Counted from the first letter of the stretch, positions 1 to 10,340 are shown. The stretch is 64,000 bases of DNA from Ministeria vibrans ATCC 50519 (GCA_943704425.1 CALSCP010001494.1:1-64000); one strand, 5' to 3'. Notes: a model not told the origin generated them from the sequence alone. Program-made: numbers and translations.

Positions 1-506
1 TGAACGTTGCCTGAGTGGTGACGTAGCTCGTTGGCGCTCTGGGGCAGAAAGTGGAGCGCGCGCTGGTCGCCGTTCCACTTTACTGAGACAAAATGCCGCT
101 GTCCGGCGCCCCTCAGTGCCTCAGCGTACGACGGCTCACGGGTCGAGTGGCACACGTCCAAGGCCTGCAGCTGGGCCTTGATCGCGGCGGTCACGTCAAC
201 GCGTTTCAGGGATTCGGAATGAAAGACTTCAAACTGCATCGAGATTTCCGCATATTTGAAAATCGATCGTCCGATGGTCAACCCCCAGCGGCCGATATGG
301 TTCATCACCGCGTCCACACGGTCCGAACGCACCGTGACTACCACTCCGGGGCGCGCGTCGGCCAGCACGCGGACCGGAACCGGCGCAATGGGGCTCTCGG
401 GTGACCGCTGCACGTCGACCCTCGTTCCCACAGATATCACGTCACCCGCCGCAGAGCCGAGGCCCTCCTTCACCAGCGCAGTTAGAGCTGCCTTCCCGGG
501 AGGCAT
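1..506 (-). CDS. Partial gene of unknown function, runs off the left edge
   Basis: The minus strand is open from an ATG at 504-506 (MPPGKAALTALVKEG...) to the window edge, about 168 codons with no stop. Codon use is GC-rich like confirmed exons nearby and the protein reads naturally, with segments such as RPGVVVTVRSDRVDAV and VSVKWNGDQRALHFLPQ. I do not recognise a family. The open frame continues a little upstream of this ATG, so the true start could be in an upstream exon. It sits 160 bp from an interstitial telomeric array, so it may be subtelomeric in origin, but that is inference. Confidence 0.5.
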   Translation of the reverse strand, partial: MPPGKAALTALVKEGLGSAAGDVISVGTRVDVQRSPESPIAPVPVRVLADARPGVVVTVRSDRVDAVMNHIGRWGLTIGRSIFKYAEISMQFEVFHSESLKRVDVTAAIKAQLQALDVCHSTREPSYAEALRGAGQRHFVSVKWNGDQRALHFLPQSANELRHHSGNV

Positions 507-664
507 CCAGCCCGCCGGGGCCGGGAAGAAGAGAGACTTTAGTCGCGAAATGTTTTTCCTCTTTTTGCTTTTTCAAATTTGAAAAAGTCGATCAGATTGA
601 TCAACGAACGCCCGGCAGTACGCACAGGAGTTTGCTGGGGAAGGAAGAAATGAAAAAAAAACTG

Positions 665-723
665 AACCCTAACCCTAACCCTAACCCTAACCCTAACCCT
701 AACCCTAACCCTAACCCTAACCC
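665..723. repeat. Interstitial telomeric array (CCCTAA)n
   Basis: About ten perfect head-to-tail CCCTAA units, reading CCCTAA on the plus strand as a left chromosome end would. The array is only 59 bp, has a short A-tract just to its left (651-661), and is followed without a gap by coding-like sequence. Confidence 0.97.
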
Positions 724-993
724 GTTTTCGAGAAAGACGACTACGACCACAGCAATGCTTCGCCTATACATGCCCTTGATTATGCTGGCGACGAAAGCAT
801 TGAGCGGGCGCGCACCATTGTGTCCATGGACGACACCTACGACGACAGCAGTGCTTCACCCATGAATAGCCCTGACGATCCCGACGACGAAAGCGATGGA
901 TCTGCGCATACTCGCACGGACGAGTCCGGGGAAGAGGACGACAGCTTTGTATTCGTGCACAACCCAGAAGAGCATTATACACGTGGTCCCTAA
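724..993 (+). pseudogene. Acidic C-terminal fragment of a gene cut off at the telomeric array
   Basis: Immediately after the telomeric array a frame opens (VFEKDDYDHSNASP...) and runs about 89 codons to a TAA at 991-993. It is rich in Asp, Glu and Ser with a loose internal repeat (DDYDHSNASP and DDTYDDSSASP), typical of a disordered protein tail. The same frame is closed by the TAA inside the last telomeric unit (718-720) and no upstream coding exon is visible, so only the 3' end of a gene remains. An alternative is a true last exon whose acceptor (TTTCGAG, 726-732) ends an intron carrying the telomeric repeats. Function unknown. Confidence 0.45.
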
Positions 994-1303
994 TCCAGTT
1001 TCGCAGTTCACTTGCAAGTTGGAATCCACAGACTTCCACAAACGACTTCAACTCGCACTCTACACCTTAATTTGCCGAAATTTTTTTTAACGATGAACCA
1101 AACGGACCAGACCCTGCCGAGACAGCTATCGCAGTTGCTCACTGAAAAGAAATTTTGTGGATGGGACTGCTTCTGGGGCGGTGAGAGGGAGCTGGGTGTG
1201 TTCGTGTCTTGGCTCGTTCGGAATGGCTGACTGGCGAAAAAGTTTCAGTGGTAGACGTATTTCTCTGCTGCAGGTGTTCTTCTTGCGAGGATGGATCGGA
1301 TGA
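994..1303. other. Gene-free spacer
   Basis: AT-biased spacer between the broken fragment and the convergent CHAT/caspase-like gene. No RNA gene or convincing exon seen. Confidence 0.5.
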
Positions 1304-3580
1304 CTAGATCGTCTTGTTCGATGAAGCTATTGCCATAGGATTTCCCAAAAAACGAAGGTGTTCATATGATAGTACCTCGACGTTTGGGTGGCGAAGTACG
1401 GGCGAGTCAGTGTGCTCTTCGCCGATATAGGCAAATATACCAATCGGCATTTGCATCATGAACAATAGCCTCTCTTCCATATACCCATAAAAATATATAT
1501 TCCGCATTCCATTCCACATGATAGCGGGAGGGGTAAAAATTCCCTGGCTGGGGCCTGAAGACTCATTCGCTGACGGAGGCAATGTCAGAAATATGGGAAA
1601 AACATATCCTCTATTTTCACAGAACGCCAAGACTCTCGTACTCATGGACGCAGACCTGGGACCACTAACCCTTGAATTTGTCGCAGCAACCCCTACAAAA
1701 TCACCACCAGTCTTCCATTTCTACATGCGACAGCCGTACAAAGAAAGTAACCGCCGCGCTATTGAGCACAGCAACTACAATGACTGGCTCATGACGCTTA
1801 TGATACTAAATTTGGAAATATGTTCTTCTTCCTCATCTTTTACATCGGAATCTCGTACGAGTGGGTCTCAAATCCACACTCCTCGCATCGGTAGATTTTT
1901 CGAGACACGCCCAAAGTGCAACCAGAACCCAGGGGCACATACTTGCATTGATGCTGGGGGTCCTGAAAGAGCTGAAGGTTGACTGGCGCATTTTGGCGAC
2001 GACGAATGGACTCCGGGAGAAATCTCGCGGGCGTCTTAGAGACAAACTCAAGTTCTTTCTCTGCCTCCGCATGCATTGCTGAGGCTGCGATTGCAGAGAC
2101 AGGATGGCCCAGTTGCTTAGCCAAGTTCCGAATTTGCTGCGTGCCTGCGACATCGCCGCTCGCGTTTCCTAGCCCTAGAAAAAGCCACACATGAAGAGTT
2201 AAGCAAAGAGAAAGTCAAAACTCCATTATGTATGATAGCACTACCCTGAAGATTGTAGCATACAAAGAGATACTTCGAGCTGTCTTTCGGGTCAACGGGG
2301 TTCGCCTTCCAAAACTGAGCGGTTACGTTGTCAGAGTTGAGGTCAGGGTCGGCAGTCGCAGCGGTCTCCTCCAGGGTGGTTGGATCTCCTCGCCAGATCA
2401 GCAGGAGGCGCACCAAGAAGACGACCAGTGGCTTCGGTTCATCGGCGAGCAATACCCGACGAGGTGCGATGATACGCATATCTCGCTTCTGAGACGCAAG
2501 ACGACTCATGATACCGCCTGATGCACCAGACGAGCACGCCGTCGTAAGGAGCATTTGGACGCCGACCCACTGGAGCATTTTGATGTTGATGTCATCGAAT
2601 TTGACCCTGTTCGTCTCCACTTTGTGGGCATCCTAAGTAGAAAAGAAAGAAATTCAAGTTATGCGTGCGAGATTTGATAGTACGTGCCTTCGAGAACAGC
2701 GAGTCTTCGTTGCCATGGCACACGAGGACGACAAAGATGGAGTTCGGTTCAAAGGTCCGAAGCTCATCGACGGAAGAAAGTGTAACAAATTCGACAAGAC
2801 CATCAATGTCCGGCATGGTAATTGGCAGGGATCCCAACTCCTGCTGGAGGTTCGCGACCATCTTCTTCCATGCCTCAAAGTCGCAGTGGCCCATTTCTTG
2901 CTCCAGAGCGGCGCGGTTGGTCTGGAAAACGTATTAAGATGGACATTTTTCAATCACTCGAATACCTCAAGATACAAGGCATAATCATTGCAAAGCTTCT
3001 CGTGTGCGTTTTCGCTGGTACAAGTGCCATAGAGTAATTCAGCGCAGCACCGGCAAAGGGAGTCGGAAGACGCTAGCACAATCTGGACCAGTTTTTTGCT
3101 TGACGGCTGTAAGGGGAAGAAGTTGTTAGGAGACTCATTGCAGTAGCCATGAAACGGTCTAAAGATATTGTGCGAGTTAGTCAGAAGCAATACACTGAAC
3201 ACGTACGTCGTCCAGATGCCAGGCACGTTTTTTTTCGCAATGAATATCCACTTGTCTCCAGTAGAGTAGTTTCGAATGGATTCAATGATAACTTCGCGGA
3301 ACAATTTTGCCCGCCACAGAATCACATCGCCTTGCAGAAATGCAAGAGTTGCAGTGCAGTCGTCTTTATTTGTCATCGTGATGGATATAGGTAGCGATGG
3401 AAGGCGATCATCACGAATCGGAGTGAGTGCTAGCCAAACTATATCCTCTGATTGCGCAAATTCCATGGACGGAACGAAAGTCACTAAGAAAGCTCAAAAG
3501 TAAGAAAAGACTACCAAACGGATCTAACTACCTGGATGAGAGGCTGAGAGATCTTCGATAAGAGCACGCTTTTCCGCCAT
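1304..3580 (-). CDS. CHAT/caspase-like (clan CD) cysteine peptidase-like protein
   Basis: Seven exons on the minus strand (3580-3532, 3483-3207, 3158-2966, 2921-2688, 2632-2245, 2174-1844, 1664-1304) join with consistent phases into 610 codons from MAEKRALIEDLSASHP to ASSNKTI. Two segments resemble the catalytic dyad of the caspase/CHAT/separase fold: a hydrophobic strand ending in CHG (VVLVCHGNED, His about 242) and, some 40 residues later, a strand ending in Cys (LLTTACSSGASGG, Cys about 284). A Cys-rich stretch (CKY...SGC...CEECG, about 470-485) may bind zinc. The intron at 2687-2633 would be GC-AG; a GT-AG alternative with slightly shifted ends also keeps the frame. Substrate and pathway cannot be told. 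CHAT and caspase are hard to separate by eye. Confidence 0.62.
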
Positions 3581-4902
3581 TACAATCTGAAACGTTTGAG
3601 AACAGCCAGGGTTATTTCGCTGTCAATTTGAGATCTGTCATCTGGCCATCGAGTATCGCGTATACACACTCGACAGGCCAATGGAACGAATACAAAGCTT
3701 TTTTTATAAAAAACGAAACCAGAAGGAAACGAAAGACGACAACAAATCATGCCACAAAGAATCCCAACCCTCCGAGTTATCGACGTTTGACCCATCGCCA
3801 CACTACAATATCTGTACAGTGTACAACACGGGATACCACGGCAAGCAGTTGTTGGCGAATATTCGTCTAAATAATCAAAACTCGCAAGTACAAACGGTAC
3901 TATAATCCAGCATCCAATGACCACCACGCAGCCTGAAACAGAACCACCACAACCGCGCCAAACGTCCAACACTCATTCCCTCCACCCATAATATTCCGTG
4001 GTTTGCAAGTGCTAGCGAGCAGGGAGATTCTCAAAGAAAAAAAGAAAAATAATAAGCGGAGCGCTCTCACAAGAATCACCGACCTCCAATACAAGTATGC
4101 ATCATTTGCGAGACACGTGAAGCGCTGGCATAGAACACCAAAAGATTCACAGCAGGACAGGTTCGCAAAAAAATAATAAAATAAAATAAGCGAGAATGAT
4201 CTCCACCTCCGCGTTTCGTTCGCACGAGGAACATTATCGACATACAGCCCATGGGCGATACATCCTTCAACCGCCTACCCCTCCAGACCACGTTTTGCAA
4301 CGAAACCGAACTTTTTTTTGCACTGTGTATTGTCGAGTCGACTCATGATTTTTTGTGATGACCCGTTTTTTTCTCTCTCTCGCATTGCATTTCGCACACG
4401 CCAGCAATCGCGTCCCACCGCAAATGGACACACACCATCATGATCATCACTGCGACATTCAGCGGGTGTTGATACGCCGGCAATTTCGCTATCGCGATAT
4501 GTTTGCATCGGTCGTCAGAAAAATGAACTGATACCGACGGCGTCATGCATCGTCGACAAATCCAAACGAATGTATCCAACCCCATGAAGAATATGCGGCT
4601 TACTGTTGCGGTTGTAGTCAGGAGAATTTATTTGATTAAATTGATTATTCACTACGAGGAGGGGAGACTCCAAAATGTGAAACAACACGAAATGTGAAAC
4701 ACGCCGCTTGGATCAGCCTCGGCGCAGCAATAGGCAATGATGCATAAGGCTCCAAATTACTATGTAAAGTGTTTTGACCAGGGTAGTAAAAATAAAAGAG
4801 TAAATTAGTTATTAGGGCACTGAGTAAAATAAATTGGCTTTTATTTTTATTTACAATTTATTTACATAGTAAATTTGGAGTAGATCATTACAAGATAGTT
4901 TA
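3581..4902. other. Long gene-free stretch
   Basis: About 1.3 kb with only short ORFs that have no recognisable content. It includes the 5' flank of the CHAT/caspase-like gene (3581 onward) and AT-rich sequence towards 4870. Confidence 0.5.
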
Positions 4903-5535
4903 TCACTTTGGATTGTCGAACATGGTCCAGTTGAAGTCTCTGGGTGGGTAGTACGTGATGTTGGTGTGGAGGAATGTGTTGCGGATGACAGTCTTGGGAA
5001 GCATTGAGCTACGGTCACCCTTCCAAGCTTGTTTCGGGACCTTGTTGACGCGCTTAACCCTGCACTGTGTCGGAACGAAAGCACCGACTCGACGTACAAC
5101 ACGGCGCAAAACAGATTCGGTTCGTTTCTCCCAGTAGTCGGCCAACGAGAACGTCTCGTCACCGACCTTAGGCTTGCGCCGGAGCCACGGGAGAAGAGTC
5201 GGCATCGCCAGCCGTCGAATACGTGCATCTTCTCTCCGCTCCTCATCTTCGGCGTCGCCTTCATCATCGTCGAGCTCCTCTTCCTCCTCTTCTTCTTCAT
5301 CATCCTCCGAGATGGCCATAAAGGCATCGACAGCAGACTGGTTCTCCTGTGCACGCCGTGCTCGCTTGGTCGTCAGACGCCCTTCATTGCCATTGTCATG
5401 GGCTCGTGGACGCTTCTCGCGCGGCAGGTGTCCCTTCCCATCGATGAGAAGCTGTAGGTATGTCTCCTCACAGAGAATCTTGATCATCATCTTGTGTGTC
5501 TCCTGTATGTTCTCCTTCGGGTCATCTTGCTCCAT
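4903..5535 (-). CDS. Acidic/basic protein of unknown function, possibly the last exon of a longer gene
   Basis: The minus strand is open for 211 codons from the ATG at 5533-5535 (MEQDDPKENIQETHKMMIK...) to a TAA at 4903. The protein has a basic patch (RLTTKRARRAQ), a long Asp/Glu run, and a more ordered C-terminal third (GDETFSLADYWEKRTESV; ITYYPPRDFNWTMFDNP). It may be nuclear, but no family is recognised. Upstream, between 5540 and 6003, coding-like stretches occur in all three minus-strand frames one after another (for example NNPKYCISFYFDKDLEKDW near 5680-5740), which suggests unresolved short introns, frameshifts or sequence errors. The start given here is therefore provisional. Confidence 0.5.
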   Translation of the reverse strand: MEQDDPKENIQETHKMMIKILCEETYLQLLIDGKGHLPREKRPRAHDNGNEGRLTTKRARRAQENQSAVDAFMAISEDDEEEEEEEELDDDEGDAEDEERREDARIRRLAMPTLLPWLRRKPKVGDETFSLADYWEKRTESVLRRVVRRVGAFVPTQCRVKRVNKVPKQAWKGDRSSMLPKTVIRNTFLHTNITYYPPRDFNWTMFDNPK

Positions 5536-5854
5536 TCTCGGTTGCCCTTGGCCGGTCACTTTGCTCCATAATGGGTGAATCGGTAGCGTAGGAAACGAAT
5601 CGACTTGGCGACGAGGTTGAGCTCTGGTCGTCTGTTGCAGGGTGCCCGCTGTTGCGTGGGTGCAGGATGGTGGCCAAGAGCATGGACCAGTCTTTTTCCA
5701 AATCCTTGTCGAAGTAGAACGAGATGCAATACTTGGGGTTGTTAGCGAGAGCGGCGGTGAGTTGGGAGTGGGTGCAACGTTGGCATCGTCGTCGGCGACG
5801 TCGTCGCTCGAATCGCTTCCGACAGAGTCGGTGGAGCTAGCCTGCTCACGGTCG

Positions 5855-6133
5855 CTACGGTAGCGTCGATCTCGTCATTATCACTGTCATTCTCGAGGTC
5901 ACAATCAGTCGATCAAACTCAATGCCTTTAGACTCGGCCCAGACACTAAACAGTTGAGTGTGGGTCTTGTTCGCCTGGTACACACTCCGATAACTCGCCA
6001 TCTCTAAACACACGAACGCGAAGGATATGAGAAAATCTGTCACACACACACAAAACTATTTTTACATGCCAATGCCCAACTGATATTATTGTTCTATTAT
6101 TATTATTATTGTTCTTTATTATTATTATTGTTC

Positions 6134-6209
<76 letters not shown>

Positions 6210-6217
6210 CATTATTA

Positions 6218-6252
<35 letters not shown>

Positions 6253-6262
6253 GTTATTATTA

Positions 6263-6294
<32 letters not shown>

Positions 6295-6770
6295 GTTATT
6301 GTTATTATTATTATTATTATAAATTAATATTACCTCTGTTGAGCGTGCGCTGTCGCTCCTCTGCCTCGGCCAGTGCCACCGTGTCCTTGGTGAGCACTGC
6401 CGAACGCAGTCGCGGATGCGCCCTTTCCACCGTCTCCAGAAACGCCACACCATTGGGCTCCACCTTGAGTGTTACAATACCTTCCTCTTCCATGGCCTCC
6501 AGGAACCTTGAGACCTTCTTGAAGCGCGTACGCTTGATGGCCAGCACCGGCGCGCCTTCCCTGCGGCTCTTCAAAACATGCTCGGCAAACAACGTGCTCA
6601 CCAGCATTGGCAGCTCACGGTCTTTCACCGTCGTGCGCAGCGCTTGAAAGAGACACTGTTCCGCGAACTCTCCCACAATCTCCGCCGCTCGATGCGCCTG
6701 CTCAACCGTTGCAACTGCCACTGCAATATCGTCTACAAACGCAGACTGCGGGTCCAGCAACAAACCCTAA
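5855..6770 (-). pseudogene. EIF2D: Fragment of translation initiation factor eIF2D (ligatin)
   Basis: Exon 6770-6334 on the minus strand encodes the central winged-helix/SWIB-like part of eIF2D: AEQCLFQALRTTVKDRELPM, LVSTLFAEHV, IKRTRFKKVSRFLEAMEEEG and a following GVAFLETVERAHPRL all follow the family pattern. A GTAATA donor (6333) and an acceptor at 6005-6004 add a second exon (EMASYRSVYQANKTHTQLFS, SKG) that fits the next eIF2D segment loosely. I find neither the N-terminal PUA region nor the C-terminal SUI1 domain: the right side is a telomere-like intron-like stretch followed by another gene, the left side dissolves into frame changes. The exon begins at a TTAG/GG acceptor that is also a TTAGGG unit. 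eIF2D delivers tRNA to the ribosomal P site; this copy looks incomplete. Confidence 0.6.
6095..6320. repeat. (ATT)n microsatellite with interruptions
   Basis: About 225 bp of TTA/ATT triplets broken by TTG or TCA units. It lies inside the putative intron between the two eIF2D-like exons. ORFs of poly-Ile, poly-Leu or poly-Asn here are artefacts. Confidence 0.95.
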
Positions 6771-6892
6771 CCGAGACATGAACTTTACGATTGTATTCAG
6801 ACGTTTAACACATACTCAAGCAGCTTATGGGGCCCACTCGGAGTACATCGCGATCCTCAACACACACATCAAACACAAACACACACTAGAAC

Positions 6893-6919
6893 AAACCCTA
6901 ACTCTAACCCTAACCCTAA
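6893..6919. repeat. Short telomere-like tract
   Basis: Plus strand reads AACCCTAACTCTAACCCTAACCCTAAG, four near-perfect telomeric units, upstream (minus-strand sense) of the eIF2D fragment. Another unit and a half lies at 6762-6771. Confidence 0.85.
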
Positions 6920-7012
6920 GAACAGCGTTGTATTCTTCTTCTTCTTACTATTAATAATCATTGTTATTACTCCGCACAGTAGAATTTTTATAATGTTTTA
7001 TTATTTAAGTAC

Positions 7013-8362
7013 TTAAGTCCATCTTGCAGCGGTCGGCTGTGGACAAGCTGCCTTGTCCAATGCTCCTAGTGTGTCGCGCATTCTTTTTGCTCTGCCACCA
7101 TCGTGTCCTTCGGCGTGAGTATATTGCTCGTGTGCTCGCTTGAAATCGATAATAGCCTCTGTGAGGTCACCGATTGCAAGCCTTACAGTGCCGCGCAACT
7201 TCATCACGTCGCCCAGCTGCAGTTGTGATTGTACTGTACTTGCTTCGACCACGCTTTTCCCCGACGAAGCACGCGCCACATGTTGTTCTCGTATTACCGT
7301 CGCGCGTGTGAGAAGCTTGAGCGCCTCCTCGGTTCTCTCAGCTGTTTCCTGGCGCAGCAGGACCCGCCCAAGTTCCTCGCAGCAGTCGGCTTCGCGTGTC
7401 GCCCACGGTAGCCGATGTGCAGAAGTGTGTTGATCGAATGCCAGCAGCGCCGTGCGCAAATGAGTCTCCGCATCATTGTCGTTGCCCACGCGCACCAATT
7501 CCGCAGCAAGCGCTTGCCCTGTTTTGGCACAGAGCAGGGAGGTGGGCAAGAATTTCTCTACAACCGCGTGTGCTTCTTGAAGAACTTCGAGGGCTGGCCG
7601 GTCCACAGAAGCCAACGTCTCCCGCGATCGGAGTGCTGCTAGCCTTAGAAGAGTGTCAGCGTGATTGAAAACATAGTCCTTGCGATCTGTGGCAGAGAGC
7701 CAGGCTAGACGCGACTCTTCAAACAGGTTGAGACACACTTCGTCGTCGGACTCCAGACACGCGCAGAGACTAAGTGCACGGGCTCGAAGCGACATGGGTG
7801 CCGTTGTTGGCAGACTTGAAAGGGCGTCATGAGCGGTCAAAAGAGCGACGTGGCTCTTGTCTGTCACTCTCTGACACTCAGCAACGACAAGCAGCGCTCG
7901 AGCCCGAATGGTCGCGGAAGGCTCCGAGTTCCAAGGTGCAACGTTAACCGTTGACTCTGATGACGTTGGCAAAGCTCGCTGAACTCTCTGTGCATGCTTG
8001 CGTGCCATCGTGTGCTGTTCGACAGCGAGATACGCGTGTGCTAACCGCAGTTGCGCTGCGAGTGTCAATGTATTGGCGTCGCCATAGGCAACGCGATGAA
8101 GTCCCAATAATTTTCGTTGCAATGACAGCGCCATTTCTTTGTCTGTTGTCTGACGTGCCTGACGGTCGGTGATGGTAATTTGGTCGGCGGGCGAGAGAAA
8201 TGACGACTCTAGCGACGACTCTGACGACTCGGACGACAAATCGGACGACGTCTCGGACGAGTGGTTCGTTGATTTGCGATGGTGACAACGATGATGGAGG
8301 TGACGATCACTATCGGACGTTGAAGAGTCGCTGTCAGACGTGGATGGGTCGGAGGACGGCAT
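7013..8362 (-). CDS. TPR-like repeat protein with Ser/Asp-rich N-terminus
   Basis: A single exon of 449 codons from the ATG at 8360-8362 (MPSSDPSTSDSD...). The first 80 residues are Ser/Asp-rich and disordered with a basic patch. From about residue 95 onward helical repeats follow the spacing of tetratricopeptide repeats of the kinesin-light-chain/nephrocystin kind (for example GDANTLTLAAQLRLAHAYLA, LGRVLLRQETAERTEEALKL, RLAIGDLTEAIIDFKRAHEQ). These normally act as protein-binding scaffolds. No catalytic domain is seen. An (AAT)n tract lies directly upstream in the 5' flank. The exact partner or process is unknown. Confidence 0.68.
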   Translation of the reverse strand: MPSSDPSTSDSDSSTSDSDRHLHHRCHHRKSTNHSSETSSDLSSESSESSLESSFLSPADQITITDRQARQTTDKEMALSLQRKLLGLHRVAYGDANTLTLAAQLRLAHAYLAVEQHTMARKHAQRVQRALPTSSESTVNVAPWNSEPSATIRARALLVVAECQRVTDKSHVALLTAHDALSSLPTTAPMSLRARALSLCACLESDDEVCLNLFEESRLAWLSATDRKDYVFNHADTLLRLAALRSRETLASVDRPALEVLQEAHAVVEKFLPTSLLCAKTGQALAAELVRVGNDNDAETHLRTALLAFDQHTSAHRLPWATREADCCEELGRVLLRQETAERTEEALKLLTRATVIREQHVARASSGKSVVEASTVQSQLQLGDVMKLRGTVRLAIGDLTEAIIDFKRAHEQYTHAEGHDGGRAKRMRDTLGALDKAACPQPTAARWT

Positions 8363-8368
8363 GGTACT

Positions 8369-8403
<35 letters not shown>

Positions 8404-8438
8404 TAATAATAATTATTATTATAATATTTTGTATTATT

Positions 8439-8469
<31 letters not shown>

Positions 8470-8682
8470 AATTTATTATCATTAATTATTTTGGTTGGTT
8501 CCGTGAGACAACGAAAACGAAGGAGGTGGATCACCTGTGCACACATGACCTTTTCTCTATGAAACGGAAGGCAAAGGGGGTTAATATTCTGTAAGGCGTG
8601 TGCATTGAGGTTGGAAAACACAACACTGTGTGTGTTCGAGCGAAGAGTCTCTAAGTCGATTAAGATTATGATTGCACTGCGT
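8363..8682. other. AT-rich spacer with (AAT)n
   Basis: 8371-8480 is dominated by AAT/ATT units; the rest is spacer between the TPR gene and the 3' end of the proteasome gene. No gene seen. Confidence 0.6.
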
Positions 8683-9903
8683 TTATTCATAACCCTTGTT
8701 CATGCGTGCAATGTCCCAGGTTGTGTCCAGCGTGTACGGTTCGGAGACGGTAATACCAGCGGCCGTGACATCAGCCATTTCGTACTGTATGTACACAAAA
8801 GAGAAGCAATTGAGTCGCACATTCAGGAAAACACATCACTTGTACTTACGCGGTTGAGCGAGCGACCGTCGCGGTAGTAGAGTACGCGCAGGGCGTCGTT
8901 GACTGCCTTCTTCGCGGTCTCCTTGTCGAGGCCTTCGGGATGGGAATCGTTGATCTTGCGGAGGAGCGGCATGGCGATGTAAGCACCATAGCCAGTGCAG
9001 ATGACAGGGTCCGAGTAGGCAACACCCAGTTTGTCAACAAACCCAAGGAATCTACATCAAATGCAGGTGAACAATAAGATGAGAGCCAATGCAACAAGTG
9101 AAAATGCACTATAATATAAGCATTGTTCACGTACGGGGAGCCGTCGGTGTTGGTTCCAGCGACCACGACTTGATTCCACAGAGGATCCATTTTGCAGCGT
9201 CGCTGGTACATGATACGACACAGGTATGTGTGTACAGCGGGTGCCGACAGCTCGTGTCCGTCTTCTCGGTCGTCACTCGACGTTCTGAACAAGGAAAGAG
9301 TTATAAAGCGAATGCGCTCTTCGTTCTTACTGCAACTCTGTCAAAAGATCACGAATGGCTTGAAAATCCGCGAAATCACCCGAGCAGCCAACGACAGTGT
9401 GCTCTCCCATCTTGTGAAGGCGAGAGACATCCCGGAAGCGAGCAAGGCCGCCGTAGGAGCCTGCAAAAGGGAAGGGTAAGAAAGTTCAAAAAAAAAAAAA
9501 AAAAAGGTCGGTTGTGTGCGACTGATTTATACCAAGAGTGTCGGCAGCAATGATGATGCCCCCCTGGTAGTGTAACCCAACCACAGAGGTGCCCGTCACG
9601 ATCGGATTGCTGTCAAAGTGGGCGGTGGGGGATGAGTATGGATTGGGAAATGGAGAGACGAGCGCTTCGCGAAGGTTTGGGAATAAAAAAAGAACGAAAT
9701 AAAGCGTACAGTGTGTGTTTCTGTGGCCCTCCGGTGGGGCATCCAAATGGAACTGTTCGTGCTGCAGGTCCCTGGCGGCCCTGTTTCTCCCAAAGCGGCA
9801 GGTACGAGTCCTGAAACGAAACACAATGTTCTATCTAATGCGACTCTGCGTGGGCACTTCTTACCCTTTGCCAATGGACCCCTACGGATGACTGGGATTG
9901 CAT
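8683..9903 (-). CDS. PSMB4: 20S proteasome subunit beta-7 (beta type-4)
   Basis: Seven short exons (9903-9865, 9810-9710, 9609-9533, 9460-9331, 9284-9135, 9051-8850, 8784-8683) join in frame into 266 codons, the usual size for PSMB4. Family landmarks in order: NPIVTGTSVVGLHYQGGIII, AADTLGSYGGLARFRDVSRL, GCSGDFADFQ, YQRRCKMDPLWNQVVVAG, FLGFVDKLGVAYSDP, GYGAYIAMPLLRK, ALRVLYYRDGRS and TTWDIARMNKGYE at the C-terminus. Beta-7 is a non-catalytic ring subunit; its mature start would lie near residue 46 after removal of a propeptide. All introns are GT-AG and 45-100 bp. A (T)n tract in the third intron appears as poly-A on the plus strand. Confidence 0.95.
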
Positions 9904-9929
9904 AGTGTATACGCTGTTTGTAAAGAAGA

Positions 9930-10340
9930 CTGACTGAAATCTGAATCACTGAAATGTCAAATGACTCAAATGAGAAATCTGATTATCAAGAAGAAGACAA
10001 TCCAAGACATTATTATCAATCACGAACGAAAAGCGACCAACACAAACAGCTCAGAACCACTTTCTAATGACTGAAATCCAAATCACTGAAATGTCAAATG
10101 ACTCAAATGAGAAATCTGATTATCAAGAAGAAGACAATCCAAGACATTATTATCAATCACGAACGAAAAGCGACCAACACAAACAGCTCAGAACCACTTT
10201 CTAATGACTGAAATCCAAATCACTGAAATGTCAAATGACTCAAATGAGAAATCTGATTATCAAGAAGAAGACAATCCAAGACATTATTATCAATCACGAA
10301 CGAAAAGCGACCAACACAAACAGCTCAGAACCACTTTCTA
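9930..10340. repeat. Tandem repeat, three copies of 137 bp
   Basis: The unit beginning ATGACTGAAATCCAAATCACTG recurs at intervals of 137 bp (10068 and 10205), preceded by a first copy starting near 9930 that differs by a few bases. Copies two and three are identical as far as I can see, which implies recent duplication. The unit itself contains TGACT/TGAAAT/TGTCAAATGACT sub-motifs. No ORF spans it. Confidence 0.93.

Noticed and set aside
401-865. A 154-codon plus-strand ORF running through the telomeric array (poly-NP)
   Set aside because: The NPNPNP part is just CCCTAA read in frame. Flanking sequence in this frame has no protein character, and the real coding signals are in other frames or on the other strand.
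6089-6453. Poly-Ile, poly-Leu and poly-Asn ORFs
   Set aside because: They are translations of the (ATT)n microsatellite. The same applies near 8390-8480, 22650-23050, 44520-44710 and 62019-62303.
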